64,000 nucleotides of DNA from Stenotrophomonas maltophilia (GTDB taxonomy: Bacteria > Pseudomonadota > Gammaproteobacteria > Xanthomonadales > Xanthomonadaceae). The notes below the pieces were generated by a model. That model did not search any database. It worked only from the letters and a program-made list of their open reading frames with translations, and was not told the DNA's origin. Numbering within the stretch: position 1 is the first letter of the stretch; each line of letters begins with the position of its first letter. Shown here piece by piece: positions 1-8,625 of the stretch. The position numbers and the translations under genes were made by a program. Location of the stretch: the NCBI RefSeq assembly GCF_001676385.1, contig NZ_LYVJ01000015.1, positions 1 to 64,000 of the forward strand, written 5' to 3'.

Positions 1-47
1 ATTCACGGCGTCCCCTGCCCAGCCCACCCGCTCGGCCCATCCCCGGG
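1..47 (+). repeat. Partial dual-hairpin composite repeat, cut by window edge
   Basis: Bases 5-35 match the 3' arm of the composite repeat seen complete at 255-361, 9696-9791, 9958-10059 and 24256-24357: the shared block CACGGCGTCCCC followed by a C-rich arm. The 5' arm and the GGA hairpins lie outside the window. Only the tail of the element is visible. Confidence 0.5.
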
Positions 48-115
48 ATCGCGCTTTGCGTCCACCCACGGGAAGAAAAAAAAGAAGAGCAAAAGCTGCT
101 TGGCTGGGCGCTCTT

Positions 116-184
116 TCTGGAGCCGAGCCCACGCTCGGCTGCTGTTCGCGGTAGACCCGGCCGAGCATGGGCTCGGCTCTACAT
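116..184. repeat. GTAG-type (SMAG-like) palindromic repeat pair
   Basis: Two short hairpins built on GAGCCGAGCCCAYGCTCGGC, one at 116-140 and its inverted partner at 161-184, together form a larger dyad ending in CTAC. The right-hand unit read on the minus strand begins GTAGAGCCGAGC, the form described for S. maltophilia GTAG (SMAG) REP elements. It lies in the gene-free stretch before pgk. Confidence 0.75.
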
Positions 185-254
185 TATTTTTCTCCGACAA
201 CAGAAACCGCTCTTGCTTCCGCCTTTGCCATCCGCTCTGCCTCATGAACCTGTC

Positions 255-361
255 GAGGCCGGGGCGGTGTGGGCTGGCAGGGGTATCCGCGCCATGGATG
301 GCGCGGCTAAGCCCCCAGGGAGGGGTTTACGGCGTCCCCTGCCAGCCCGCACCGCCTCGGT
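255..361 (+). repeat. Composite repeat copy with two ANGGAN-loop hairpins
   Basis: An outer, slightly imperfect inverted repeat (261-283 with 336-358) encloses two hairpins. The first has a 7-bp stem 287-293/300-306 with loop ATGGAT. The second has a C/G stem 312-316/323-325 with loop AGGGAG. A degenerate TGGCTT-like hexamer tract follows at 392-410. The rest of 1-526 before pgk shows no convincing gene. Confidence 0.7.
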
Positions 362-526
362 CCACCCATAGCGTCACAAGGCGCCAGCGCTTTGGCTTTG
401 GCTCTGGCTGTTGCTGTCGCTCTGCGCCTCTGCCTGCCGCAGGCATCGGCCCTCCCACCACCCGCACCCGATACAATGGCCGTCTGCCGTACCCCGGCAT
501 CCCGTCCCTGAGCCAAAGAGTTGCCC

Positions 527-1702
527 ATGTCCATCGTCCGCATGACCGACCTCGACCTCTCCGGCAAGCGCGTGCTGATCCGCCAGGATCTGAACGTGCC
601 GATCGAGAATGGCCGCATCACCTCCGAACAGCGCATCACCGCTTCGCTGCCGACGCTCAAGCGCGCGCTGGAGCAGGGTGCGGCGGTGATGGTCACCTCG
701 CACCTGGGGCGCCCGAAGGAAGGTGTTTGGAGCGAGGCCGACTCGCTGGCGCCGGTCGCCCAGCGCCTGTCCGAGCTGCTCGGCCGCGAGGTTCCGCTGG
801 TTCGTGACTGGGTTGACGGCGTTGACGTGCAGCCGGGCCAGCTCGTGCTGCTGGAAAACTGCCGCATGAATGTAGGCGAGGGCAAGGACGACGAAGCCCT
901 GTCGAAGAAATACGCCGCCTTGTGCGACGTGTTCGTGATGGATGCCTTCGGTACCGCGCACCGCGCGCAGGCTTCCACCCACGGCGTCATCCGTTTCGCC
1001 CCGGTCGCGGCCGGCGGCCCGCTGCTGATGGCCGAGCTGGACGCGCTGGCGCAGGCGCTGGATGCACCGGCCAAGCCGCTGCTGGCCATCGTCGCCGGCA
1101 GCAAGGTCAGCACCAAGCTGGAACTGCTTGCCAACCTGGTCGGCAAGGTCGATCAGCTGATCGTGGGTGGCGGCATCGCCAACACCTTCATCGCCGCCGC
1201 AGGCTACAACGTCGGCAAGTCGCTGTACGAGCCGGACCTGCTGGATACCGCGAAGAAGATCGTGGCTGATGCCAAAGCGCGCGGCGCCGACATCCCGCTG
1301 CCGGTCGACGTGGTCACCGCCAAGCAGTTCCTGCCCGACGCCGTTGCCGAAGTGAAGGCGGTCGACGCCGTTGCCGAAGACGACCTGATCCTCGACATCG
1401 GCCCGCAGACCGCCGCGCAGTATGCGCAGCTGATCGAGAAGGCGGGCACCGTGGTCTGGAACGGGCCGGTCGGTGTATTCGAGTTCGAGGCCTTCAGCAA
1501 GGGCACCGAAGCCCTCGCCCGCGCCATCGCCAGCTCCAAGGCGTTCTCCATCGCCGGCGGTGGTGACACCCTGGCGGCGGTCGACAAGTTCGATATCGCC
1601 GGGCAGGTCAGCTACATCTCCACCGGCGGTGGTGCGTTCCTGGAGTTCCTGGAAGGCAAGGCCCTGCCGGCGGTGGCCGCACTCGACGCGCGCGGCGCAT
1701 GA
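527..1702 (+). CDS. pgk: Phosphoglycerate kinase
   Basis: Cytosolic glycolytic enzyme that interconverts 1,3-bisphosphoglycerate plus ADP and 3-phosphoglycerate plus ATP. The 391-residue product has the family's N-terminal RQDLNVP substrate-binding segment (D21, N23), the SHLGRP motif, and near the C-terminus the GGGDT nucleotide-binding loop followed by STGGGA. Length is typical for the family. The frame also opens at a TTG at 521, but ATG 527 is preceded by AAAGAG and gives the normal N-terminus. The last codons overlap the next gene as ATGA, so the HAD gene is probably translationally coupled. Confidence 0.97.
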   Translation: MSIVRMTDLDLSGKRVLIRQDLNVPIENGRITSEQRITASLPTLKRALEQGAAVMVTSHLGRPKEGVWSEADSLAPVAQRLSELLGREVPLVRDWVDGVDVQPGQLVLLENCRMNVGEGKDDEALSKKYAALCDVFVMDAFGTAHRAQASTHGVIRFAPVAAGGPLLMAELDALAQALDAPAKPLLAIVAGSKVSTKLELLANLVGKVDQLIVGGGIANTFIAAAGYNVGKSLYEPDLLDTAKKIVADAKARGADIPLPVDVVTAKQFLPDAVAEVKAVDAVAEDDLILDIGPQTAAQYAQLIEKAGTVVWNGPVGVFEFEAFSKGTEALARAIASSKAFSIAGGGDTLAAVDKFDIAGQVSYISTGGGAFLEFLEGKALPAVAALDARGA

Positions 1703-2352
1703 GTGCCGGGCGCAGCAGGGATGTCCTGTTCTTCGACCTGGACGGCACCCTGATCGATTCGCAGGTGGGCATCACCACCTGCATCGCCTACGCACTGCAG
1801 AAGATGCAGTACCCGGTGCCACCGCAGGACACCCTGCTGGGCTGGATCGGCCCGTCGCTGCGGACCACCTTCGCACCGCTGTTCCTCGAGCCGGCGCGGG
1901 TGGAACAGGCAGTGGGCTTCTACCGCGAACGGTTCGATGCGGAAGGCTGGCGCGAGCACACCGTGTACCCGCAGGTGGAAGACACCCTGCGCACCCTGCA
2001 CGGTCGTGGCCACCGCCTGGCGGTGGTGACCGCCAAGAACGAGCCGCATGCACGGCGCATCCTCGCCCACCTGCCGTTCGGCGGGTTGTTCGAGGAAATC
2101 GTCGGTTCGACTCTGGACGGCTCGCGCAGCCACAAGCCGGAACTGGTCGGGGAAGCACTGCGCCGCCTGCAGGTACAACCGGCACAGTGCTGGATGATCG
2201 GCGACCGCCGCATGGACATCGAAGGCGCGCGCCACCACGGCCTGCGCAGCGTCGGGGTCCTGTGGGGCTTTGGCGGCGAGGCGGAGTTGACCGCCGCCGG
2301 CGCCAGCCAGCTGGCGCATGAGCCGGCACAACTGCCAACGCTGCTGGCCTAG
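1699..2352 (+). CDS. HAD-family phosphatase, phosphoglycolate phosphatase-like
   Basis: A 217-residue soluble haloacid-dehalogenase hydrolase. Motif I is FFDLDGT with nucleophile D13 and acid D15. Motif II is the Thr in VVTAKN, motif III the Lys in SHKPE, and motif IV is IGDRRMD. The helical cap after motif I and the length fit the Gph/PGP class, which dephosphorylates 2-phosphoglycolate and similar small phosphoesters. The substrate cannot be fixed from sequence. It starts inside the pgk stop (ATGA), so it is an operon member and could clear a phosphorylated side product of glycolysis; that role is inferred. Confidence 0.85.
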   Translation: MSAGRSRDVLFFDLDGTLIDSQVGITTCIAYALQKMQYPVPPQDTLLGWIGPSLRTTFAPLFLEPARVEQAVGFYRERFDAEGWREHTVYPQVEDTLRTLHGRGHRLAVVTAKNEPHARRILAHLPFGGLFEEIVGSTLDGSRSHKPELVGEALRRLQVQPAQCWMIGDRRMDIEGARHHGLRSVGVLWGFGGEAELTAAGASQLAHEPAQLPTLLA

Positions 2353-2358
2353 CCTGCT

Positions 2359-2420
2359 GTAGCGCCGGGCCCATGCCCGCTTGATCCGGCGTGGACCCGG
2401 CCGGCATGGGCGCGGCGCTG
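2359..2420. repeat. GTAG-type palindromic repeat
   Basis: Begins GTAGCGCCGGGCCCATGCCC and closes with an inverted partner ending GCGGCGCTGC, forming an imperfect hairpin pair. It sits directly after the HAD stop codon. Bases 2421-2560 upstream of pyk hold no other recognisable feature. Confidence 0.6.
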
Positions 2421-2560
2421 CAGAGCACCCTGCGCCAGCGTATGTCCTGGTGATGTCCGTTCCGTGACCCAAGAGCCAGGCGGCACAAGGCTGTAACCGT
2501 ATACATGGGGCGTGAAGGATGTGCTAATTTCCGTTCTTTACCGGGAGAGGCCCATTCACC

Positions 2561-4027
2561 ATGTTCGAGCGTCAGCGTCGCACCAAGATCCTAGCCACCC
2601 TCGGTCCGGCCACTGACCCGCCGGGCGTGCTGGAGGATCTGTTCCGCGCCGGCGTCAACGTGGTGCGCCTGAACTTCAGCCATGGCGACCCGTCCGGCCA
2701 GGCCAAGCGTGCTGCCGACGTGCGCGCCGCTGCTGCGCGCGTGGGCGTGGAAGTGGGCATCCTGGCCGACCTGCCGGGCCCGAAGATCCGCATCGAGCGC
2801 TTCGCCGAAGGCAAGGTGCAGCTGAAGGCGGGTGACCGCTTCGATCTGATTGCCAGCGACAGCGCTGGCCCCGGCGATGCGACCCAGGTCGGCGTCAGCT
2901 ACCTGGGCCTGCCACAGGACGTTGGTCCCGGCGACGTGCTGCTCCTCGACGATGGCCTGATGCAGCTGCAGGTCGTGGAAGTGCAGGGCGAGCGCATTGT
3001 CAGCACCGTGCTCAACGACGGTGTGCTGTCCGACCGCAAGGGCCTGAACAAGCAGGGGGGCGGCTTGTCGCTGGGCGCGCTGACCGAGCGTGACAAGGAG
3101 CTGATCGGCATTGTCGCCAAGATCGGCGTCGACTTCATCGCCGTGTCGTTCTGCCGCAATGCGCAGGACATGAACGACGCGCGTGCGATCGCCCGTTCGC
3201 ACGGCTGCGACGCTGCGCTGGTATCGAAGATCGAGCGCACCGAGGCCATCGAGAACCTGGAGGAAATCGTCGAAGCCAGCGACGTGGTAATGGTCGCCCG
3301 CGGCGACCTTGGCGTGGAAATCGGCGATGCCGAGCTGCCGGGCCTGCAGAAGAAGATCATCAAGGCCTCGCTGGCGCAGAACAAGGTGGTGATCACCGCC
3401 ACGCAGATGCTGCAGTCGATGGTGGAAAGCCCGATTCCCACGCGCGCGGAAGTGCTGGACGTGGCCAACTCGGTCATCGACGGTACCGATGCCGTGATGC
3501 TCTCGGCCGAAACCGCTGCCGGCGCATGGCCGGTGAAGGCCGTCGAAGCGATGGCGCGCATCTGCCTGGGTGCGGAGCGGCAGTTCCAGACCGAGACCGA
3601 CTTCAACGCCTCGCCGCGCAACCTGGAGCGCGCCGACCAGGCCATCGCCATGGCGACCATGTTCCTGTCACAGCACGTGGGCGTGCGTGCGATCGTGGCG
3701 ATGACCGAATCCGGCGGCACGGCGCGTTACCTGTCGCGTTTCCGCGCCAAGGCACCGGTGTTCGCAGTGACCCGCCATGACGGTGCACGGCGCCAGATGG
3801 CGCTGATGCGCGACGTGTTCCCGATCAACTTCGACAGCCGTGGCCTGACGCCGCGCGAAGCGGCACGTGGCAGCATCCGCCTGCTGGTGGAATCGGATCT
3901 GCTGCAGCCGGGCGACCGTGTGGTGTTCACCAGTGGCGAGCACATGGAAACCCATGGCGCCACCAACACCCTGCGCCTGCTTGAAGTCGGCGCGGATGGC
4001 CGCGCCAGCGGCCTGGGCGACCTGTAA
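2561..4027 (+). CDS. pyk: Pyruvate kinase
   Basis: Converts phosphoenolpyruvate and ADP to pyruvate and ATP, the final step of glycolysis. The 488-residue protein opens with KILATLGPAT, contains the catalytic lysine segment SKIERTEAIEN, the metal-binding MVARGDLGVE, and the long conserved stretch from TATQMLQSM through VMLSAETAAG. The C-terminal regulatory domain is present. ATG 2561 follows GGGAGAGG at about the right distance. It is separated from pgk-HAD by about 200 bp and so probably has its own promoter. Confidence 0.97.
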   Translation: MFERQRRTKILATLGPATDPPGVLEDLFRAGVNVVRLNFSHGDPSGQAKRAADVRAAAARVGVEVGILADLPGPKIRIERFAEGKVQLKAGDRFDLIASDSAGPGDATQVGVSYLGLPQDVGPGDVLLLDDGLMQLQVVEVQGERIVSTVLNDGVLSDRKGLNKQGGGLSLGALTERDKELIGIVAKIGVDFIAVSFCRNAQDMNDARAIARSHGCDAALVSKIERTEAIENLEEIVEASDVVMVARGDLGVEIGDAELPGLQKKIIKASLAQNKVVITATQMLQSMVESPIPTRAEVLDVANSVIDGTDAVMLSAETAAGAWPVKAVEAMARICLGAERQFQTETDFNASPRNLERADQAIAMATMFLSQHVGVRAIVAMTESGGTARYLSRFRAKAPVFAVTRHDGARRQMALMRDVFPINFDSRGLTPREAARGSIRLLVESDLLQPGDRVVFTSGEHMETHGATNTLRLLEVGADGRASGLGDL

Positions 4028-4041
4028 ACGGTGGCCACATC

Positions 4042-4070
4042 GGGTCGGATCCGCGCAGCGGCTCCGACCC
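4042..4070. repeat. GGGTCGGA-type hairpin downstream of pyk
   Basis: GGGTCGGATCCGC pairs with GCGGCTCCGACCC across a 3-base loop. It is a diverged member of the GGGGTC-N-GATCCC hairpin family seen at seven other places in this window. It may stabilise the pyk mRNA 3' end; there is no T tract. Confidence 0.6.
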
Positions 4071-4224
4071 GGGGGCAGACCCCCCTAAGGGGCCCTGGCC
4101 CCCAACGGCAGGACACGGCCTGTCCGGTGCAGACATTGGAATCGTTTCCAGCCTGGCTTCGACATCGGGGTGACAGGCAGCGGAGCTATACTTGTGTTTT
4201 TCCCGCACCCGCCACAGGAAGTAC

Positions 4225-5229
4225 ATGAGCATCGAACAGCTGGCTGAAACCGCCCAGGCCATGGTTGCCCCGGGCAAGGGCATCATCGCGATCGACGAAT
4301 CCACCGGTACCATCGCCAAGCGTTTCGCTGGCGTCGGCATCGAGAACACCGAGGAGAACCGTCGCGCCTATCGCGAGCTGCTGCTGACCACGCCGAAGCT
4401 CAACGAGCACATTTCCGGCGCCATCCTGTACGACGAAACCATCCGCCAGTCGACCCGCGATGGCGTGCCGTTCGCCAAGTACATGGCCGACCACGGCATG
4501 ATTCCGGGCATCAAGGTCGACAAGGGCGCTCACCCGCTGGCCGGCTGCCCGGGCGAGCTGGTGACCGAGGGCCTGGATGGCCTGCGCGAGCGCCTGCAGG
4601 AGTATTACAAGCTGGGTGCGCGCTTCGCCAAGTGGCGTGCAGTGATCAACATCGGCGAGAGCATCCCGTCGGGTACCTGCATCGAGTCCAACGCCCACGC
4701 GCTGGCCCGCTATGCCGCGCTGTGCCAGGAATGCGGCCTGGTGCCGATGGTGGAGCCGGAGGTGATCATGGACGGCGATCATGACATCGAGACCTGCTAC
4801 GAGGTCACCGAGGCCACCCTGCGTTCGCTGTTCGATGCCCTGTACCAGCAGAACGTGCTGCTGGAAGGCACCATCCTGAAGGCCTCGATGGTCATCTCCG
4901 GCAAGGACTGCGAAGAGCAGGCCGATGTCGAGGAAGTGGCCGAGTCGACCGTGATGTGCCTGAAGAGCACCGTGCCGGCGATCCTGCCGGGCGTGGTGTT
5001 CCTGTCCGGCGGCCAGAGCGACGAGCAGTCCACGGCCCACCTCAATGCCATGAACCAGCTGGGCAACCTGCCGTGGCCGCTGAGCTTCTCCTACGGCCGC
5101 GCCATGCAGCAGGCTGCGCTGAAGCTGTGGGCCAAGGACATGAAGGGCAACTACGCGGCTGCCCAGAAGACCGTGTTCGAGCGTGCCAAGGAAAACGGCC
5201 TGGCTGCGCTGGGCAAGTGGAACGGTTGA
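4225..5229 (+). CDS. Class I fructose-bisphosphate aldolase
   Basis: Cleaves fructose 1,6-bisphosphate to dihydroxyacetone phosphate and glyceraldehyde 3-phosphate by a Schiff-base mechanism, without metal. The 334-residue protein has IIAIDESTGTIAKRF near the N-terminus, the KWRA and EPE active-site segments, and LEGTILKASM with the Schiff-base lysine at K219. FLSGGQSDE, which binds phosphate, follows. ATG 4225 is chosen because ACAGGAAG lies just upstream; the frame opens earlier at 4192 without a ribosome site. It is the class found in animals and in many xanthomonads. Confidence 0.95.
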   Translation: MSIEQLAETAQAMVAPGKGIIAIDESTGTIAKRFAGVGIENTEENRRAYRELLLTTPKLNEHISGAILYDETIRQSTRDGVPFAKYMADHGMIPGIKVDKGAHPLAGCPGELVTEGLDGLRERLQEYYKLGARFAKWRAVINIGESIPSGTCIESNAHALARYAALCQECGLVPMVEPEVIMDGDHDIETCYEVTEATLRSLFDALYQQNVLLEGTILKASMVISGKDCEEQADVEEVAESTVMCLKSTVPAILPGVVFLSGGQSDEQSTAHLNAMNQLGNLPWPLSFSYGRAMQQAALKLWAKDMKGNYAAAQKTVFERAKENGLAALGKWNG

Positions 5230-5359
5230 CCGTTCCCATCGCTGGATGAACAGGGCAGCGCCGGCACCACGCCGGCGCTTGCTTTTGCGGGTATCGTTTC
5301 CGCCCTCGTGCGCCCGGCCGGTGCGCGGGTACTACATGGAAGGCCAAGGAGAAAACAAC

Positions 5360-6505
5360 ATGCGTTTGACAGCAATCACACTGGCCGTGGCCACCGTCCT
5401 CGCCGTGGGCGGGTGCAATCGCCTCGGCGGCAGCGCGGAGGGTGGCAAGGTCACGTCGCTCGATTTCGACAAGCCGGTGTCCGGCGAGATCACCTCGCGC
5501 AGCGGCGTCAATTTCAATGATGGCAGCCATCACCAGCTTTACCAGATAAAGCTTGAGGACAAGCAGCTGGTCGGCCTGAAGCTCACCGGTGCCCTCAGTG
5601 GTTCCATCGCCGTGTTCAACAACGGCAGCCTGGTTTCCACCAGCAATACCGGGCACGAGCACGAAGGCGATGTCTCACTGGCATTCCGCGCCAATGGCGC
5701 CGGCACCTACCAGGTGGCGGTCAATGCCGTAGGCCCAACGGCCTTCGGCCCGTACCGCCTGCGCGCCGAGAAGCTGAAGCCGTATGACGGCAAGCCGATT
5801 GCGGGCAGCGGCCAGATCGTCGATATGCTGGCCGGCAGTTCGCAGGAGTACGCCCTGCAGGTGGAAAAGGAAGGCCTGTACGAGATCCGCCTGGTGTCGG
5901 ACGCGTTCGATCCGGTGCTGAAGCTGTCGGGCCAGGGCATCGATGCCGAAAACGACGACGGCAACGATGGCACCAACTCGCGTCTCAGCCTGGTGCTGAA
6001 GCCGGGCAGGTACACGTTGACGGCAACTGGCCTGGGTGATGGTGCCAATGGCATGTTCACGCTGTCCGCCAACAGCATCGAACTGCCGGCCAACCTGGTC
6101 CAGCGCGATGGTACCGCGTTGCCGAAGTCGGGCAGCGTGCACACCATGCTCGACAGCGAGGGCCGGCGTCGCTTCCTGCTGACCCTGGATCGTGCGGCGG
6201 ACGTGCGCCTGGACGCGCTCTCCAGCCAGGTTGACACCGTGTTGCGCGTTGTCGGTGGCGACACCGAGTTCACCGACGACGACGGTGGCAATGGCACCAA
6301 TGCCCGCCTGGAAGAAACACTGCCGGCCGGCCACTACACCGTGGACGTGACCAGCCTGAGCAACGGCGCTGGATTGGTGGAAGTCCGGGTGCAGGTGGAT
6401 GGCGCCAGCGCCGATGGCATGGCTGCCGCCGCAGACCGCGCCTCCGCGGACGCGGCCGCCGCTGCGGCCGATGACGAAGCGGCAGTGGACGCTGCCAGTC
6501 GTTGA
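5360..6505 (+). CDS. Predicted lipoprotein with PPC-like beta domains
   Basis: A 381-residue exported protein. Residues 1-19 form a signal peptide ending in a lipobox (LAVGGC), so it is probably lipid-anchored. Two stretches (around residues 190-245 and 290-345) repeat the pattern FDPVLKL...DDGNDGTNSRL...PGRYTLTATG and VDTVLRV...DDGGNGTNARL...AGHYTVDVTS. This resembles bacterial pre-peptidase C-terminal (PPC) domains, with Asp/Asn-rich loops that might bind calcium. The C-terminus is an Ala/Asp tail. No catalytic domain is seen. ATG 5360 follows AAGGAG at 5346. Function unknown. Confidence 0.8.
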   Translation: MRLTAITLAVATVLAVGGCNRLGGSAEGGKVTSLDFDKPVSGEITSRSGVNFNDGSHHQLYQIKLEDKQLVGLKLTGALSGSIAVFNNGSLVSTSNTGHEHEGDVSLAFRANGAGTYQVAVNAVGPTAFGPYRLRAEKLKPYDGKPIAGSGQIVDMLAGSSQEYALQVEKEGLYEIRLVSDAFDPVLKLSGQGIDAENDDGNDGTNSRLSLVLKPGRYTLTATGLGDGANGMFTLSANSIELPANLVQRDGTALPKSGSVHTMLDSEGRRRFLLTLDRAADVRLDALSSQVDTVLRVVGGDTEFTDDDGGNGTNARLEETLPAGHYTVDVTSLSNGAGLVEVRVQVDGASADGMAAAADRASADAAAAAADDEAAVDAASR

Positions 6506-6536
6506 GTCCAGTTCACGCCTTGCGTGATCGAACAGG

Positions 6537-6565
6537 AAAGGCCGGGCAAATGCCCGGCCTTTCTT
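6537..6565 (+). terminator. Intrinsic terminator after the lipoprotein gene
   Basis: AAAGGCCGGGC-AAAT-GCCCGGCCTTT is a perfect 11-bp stem flanked by A and T runs, so it can act in both directions for the convergent lipoprotein and macro-domain genes. Confidence 0.85.
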
Positions 6566-6584
6566 CATTCCGCGCGTCGCGGGG

Positions 6585-7184
6585 TCAATGCGCGGCAGCC
6601 AGACCCGCGTCGCCCAGCGGCGGTGGCGACGCCGGGCGCGATGGGCTCTCCGCGCTGCGTCCTGCAGCGCTCAACGCCTGCTGGAAAGCCTTGGCCGTGG
6701 CGGTATTGAACGCAACCAGCATGATGTGCATCGATTGTGCATGGCTGCGTTGCCACGCCAGCGTCTCGGTCACTGCGATCTGCGCGGCCAGGTAGAGCGG
6801 ATAGCCGTACACGCCGCAGCTGATTGCCGGGAACGCAATCGTCTGCACGCCCAGCGATTCGGCCAGCTGCAGCGATTTCCAGTAGCAGTTGGCCAGCAGC
6901 GCGGGCTCGTCGCGCTGCCCGTCGTGCCAGACCGGTCCGACCGTGTGCAGCACGTGCCGCGCGGGCAATGCGTGGGCGCCGGTGGCACGCACTTCGCCCG
7001 TCGGGCAACGCACGCCCGGGCGCAGCTCCGGCAACTGCTCGCATTCGGCCAGCAACCCGGGGCCGGCGGCGCGGTGGATCGCACCGTCCACACCGCCTCC
7101 ACCGAGCAGCGATTCATTGGCCGCGTTGACGATCGCATCCACCGCCAGGGTCGTGATGTCACCCTGCCAAACTTCGATCTTCAT
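6585..7184 (-). CDS. Macro-domain protein, O-acetyl-ADP-ribose deacetylase type
   Basis: A 199-residue cytosolic macro domain that binds and hydrolyses ADP-ribose derivatives, as in E. coli YmdB. The family signature is clear: IVNAANESLLGGGGVDGAIHRAAG near the N-terminus, HTVGPVW in the middle, and AFPAISCGVYGYP, the loop that contacts ribose. Start ATG 7184 is preceded on the minus strand by CAGGAG; an in-frame extension to 7331 has no family similarity. It is convergent with the lipoprotein gene and stands alone. Confidence 0.92.
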   Translation of the reverse strand: MKIEVWQGDITTLAVDAIVNAANESLLGGGGVDGAIHRAAGPGLLAECEQLPELRPGVRCPTGEVRATGAHALPARHVLHTVGPVWHDGQRDEPALLANCYWKSLQLAESLGVQTIAFPAISCGVYGYPLYLAAQIAVTETLAWQRSHAQSMHIMLVAFNTATAKAFQQALSAAGRSAESPSRPASPPPLGDAGLAAAH

Positions 7185-7352
7185 GCGTCCGTCTCCTGCC
7201 TGTGAGGTGTTCCGCGCAGCCTCTGCGCCGGCTGTCCCACAGTAGGGGACAGGGCATCGATACTGCGTCACGACCGTCTCACGCGCTGCGATCCGACGGC
7301 CTTGACGCACGATGGCGGGCGTCGCCTTCACGCAGGCTGAAGCGAGCGGGGG

Positions 7353-7450
7353 GCAGAACCCTTTCCGCGCGGAACAGGCTCTGAACCCCTCATGTTTCCG
7401 TGGCGCGGGACGGGATCAGGGCCCTTCCCGACGGGAAAGGGATTCTCCCG
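7353..7450. repeat. Two degenerate GGGGTC/CCCTTTCC hairpins
   Basis: 7353-7392 (GCAGAACCCTTTCCGCG paired with GGAACAGGCTCTG) and 7405-7447 (GGGCCCTTCCCG paired with CGGGAAAGGG) are decayed copies of the hairpin family best seen at 17302-17342 and 30194-30232. They occupy the 272-bp gap between the macro-domain gene and the end of cysK. Confidence 0.55.
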
Positions 7451-7456
7451 TGTTCA

Positions 7457-8416
7457 TCACGGCAGGCCGGCCAGCCACTCGTCGTCGGACCCTTCATTCA
7501 CCTCGGCGAACAGCGGCGTGGAGAAGTAGCGTTCACCGGTATCGGGCAGCATTGCCAGGATCACTGCACCGGGCTCGGCCCGGGCGGCTACGTCCAGCGC
7601 GCTGGCGACGGTGGCACCGGCGGAGATGCCGACGAAAATGCCTTCCTCGGCGGCCAGGCGGCGTGCAGTGGCGATCGCGCGCTCGTCGTCGACGGAGAGC
7701 AGTTCATCCACCACATCGCGGTTGAGCACATCCGGCACGAAGTCCGGGGTCCAACCCTGGATCTTGTGCGGCTTCCAGTCGTCGCCCTTGAGCAGGGCGG
7801 CACCGGCCGGTTCGGTGGCGACGATGCGGGTCTGCGGCCGCGCCACCTTCAGCACTTCGCCGACGCCGGTGAGCGTGCCGCCGGTACCCCAGCCGCTGAC
7901 GAAGTAGTCCAGCCGACTGCCGGCGAAGTCGCGCAGGATCTCGGCGGCGGTGGTGTTGCGGTGATACGCGGGGTTGGCCGGGTTGGCGAACTGGCTGGCC
8001 AGGAACCAGCCATGCTGTTCGGCCAGCTCGCGTGCCCTGCGCACCATGCCGCTGCCGCGTTCGGCGGCCGGGGTCAGGATCACCTTGGCGCCGTAGGCAC
8101 GCATCAGCTTGCGCCGCTCCACCGAGAAGGTCTCGACCATCGTCGCCACGAACTTGTAGCCGCGTGCGGCGGCGACCATGGCCAGCGCCACGCCGGTATT
8201 GCCCGAGGTAGCCTCGACAATGGTGTCCCCCGGCTTGAGCAGGCCACGCGCCTCGGCGTCGAGGATGATCGCCAGTGCGAGGCGGTCCTTCACCGATCCG
8301 CCCGGGTTGAACGACTCGACCTTGGCGTAGAGGCTGACCTGCGGCGGCGCCAGGCGCTGCAGCTTGACGATGGGAGTATTGCCGACGGTATCGAGGATGG
8401 AGTCGTAAAGGGCCAT
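7457..8416 (-). CDS. cysK: Cysteine synthase A (O-acetylserine sulfhydrylase)
   Basis: PLP enzyme that makes L-cysteine from O-acetylserine and sulfide. The 319-residue protein shows the PLP-lysine motif FNPGGSVKDR (K43), the substrate loop EATSGNTG, and the phosphate-binding GWGTGGT, with LPDTGERYFST at the C-terminus. Length is typical. It is divergent from the cysB-like regulator gene at 8626, which fits regulation by that LysR protein from the shared 209-bp gap. Confidence 0.95.
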   Translation of the reverse strand: MALYDSILDTVGNTPIVKLQRLAPPQVSLYAKVESFNPGGSVKDRLALAIILDAEARGLLKPGDTIVEATSGNTGVALAMVAAARGYKFVATMVETFSVERRKLMRAYGAKVILTPAAERGSGMVRRARELAEQHGWFLASQFANPANPAYHRNTTAAEILRDFAGSRLDYFVSGWGTGGTLTGVGEVLKVARPQTRIVATEPAGAALLKGDDWKPHKIQGWTPDFVPDVLNRDVVDELLSVDDERAIATARRLAAEEGIFVGISAGATVASALDVAARAEPGAVILAMLPDTGERYFSTPLFAEVNEGSDDEWLAGLP

Positions 8417-8625
8417 GGGAGCGCTCCAGAAACGGGGCCGCGCCGGGCTGCGGCGGGCAAGGAGGGGAGGGCTGGCGGTTCAGGCCAGCGGCTGCCGGCT
8501 GACCGTAGCGCCGGCATATGACACCCGGAAATGACCAGATACCTTTCTTAAACAACCTTTGGTTATAAGCTGGTGACGGCAATTGACCCTAGAGTGGACC
8601 TCCGCCCCACGCCGCCTGCCTGCCC
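8417..8625. promoter_or_regulatory. Divergent cysK/cysB control region
   Basis: The 209-bp gap carries both promoters. The most AT-rich part, about 8536-8575, includes CTTAAACAACC and GGTTATAAGC. CysB-type regulators bind AT-rich sites with TTA/TAA half-sites, so this is the likeliest binding site. Exact boxes are not assigned. Confidence 0.45.

Noticed and set aside
3..245. Short minus-strand ORF at the window start
   Set aside because: Overlaps repeat sequences (composite element tail and GTAG pair) and has no ribosome site or domain.
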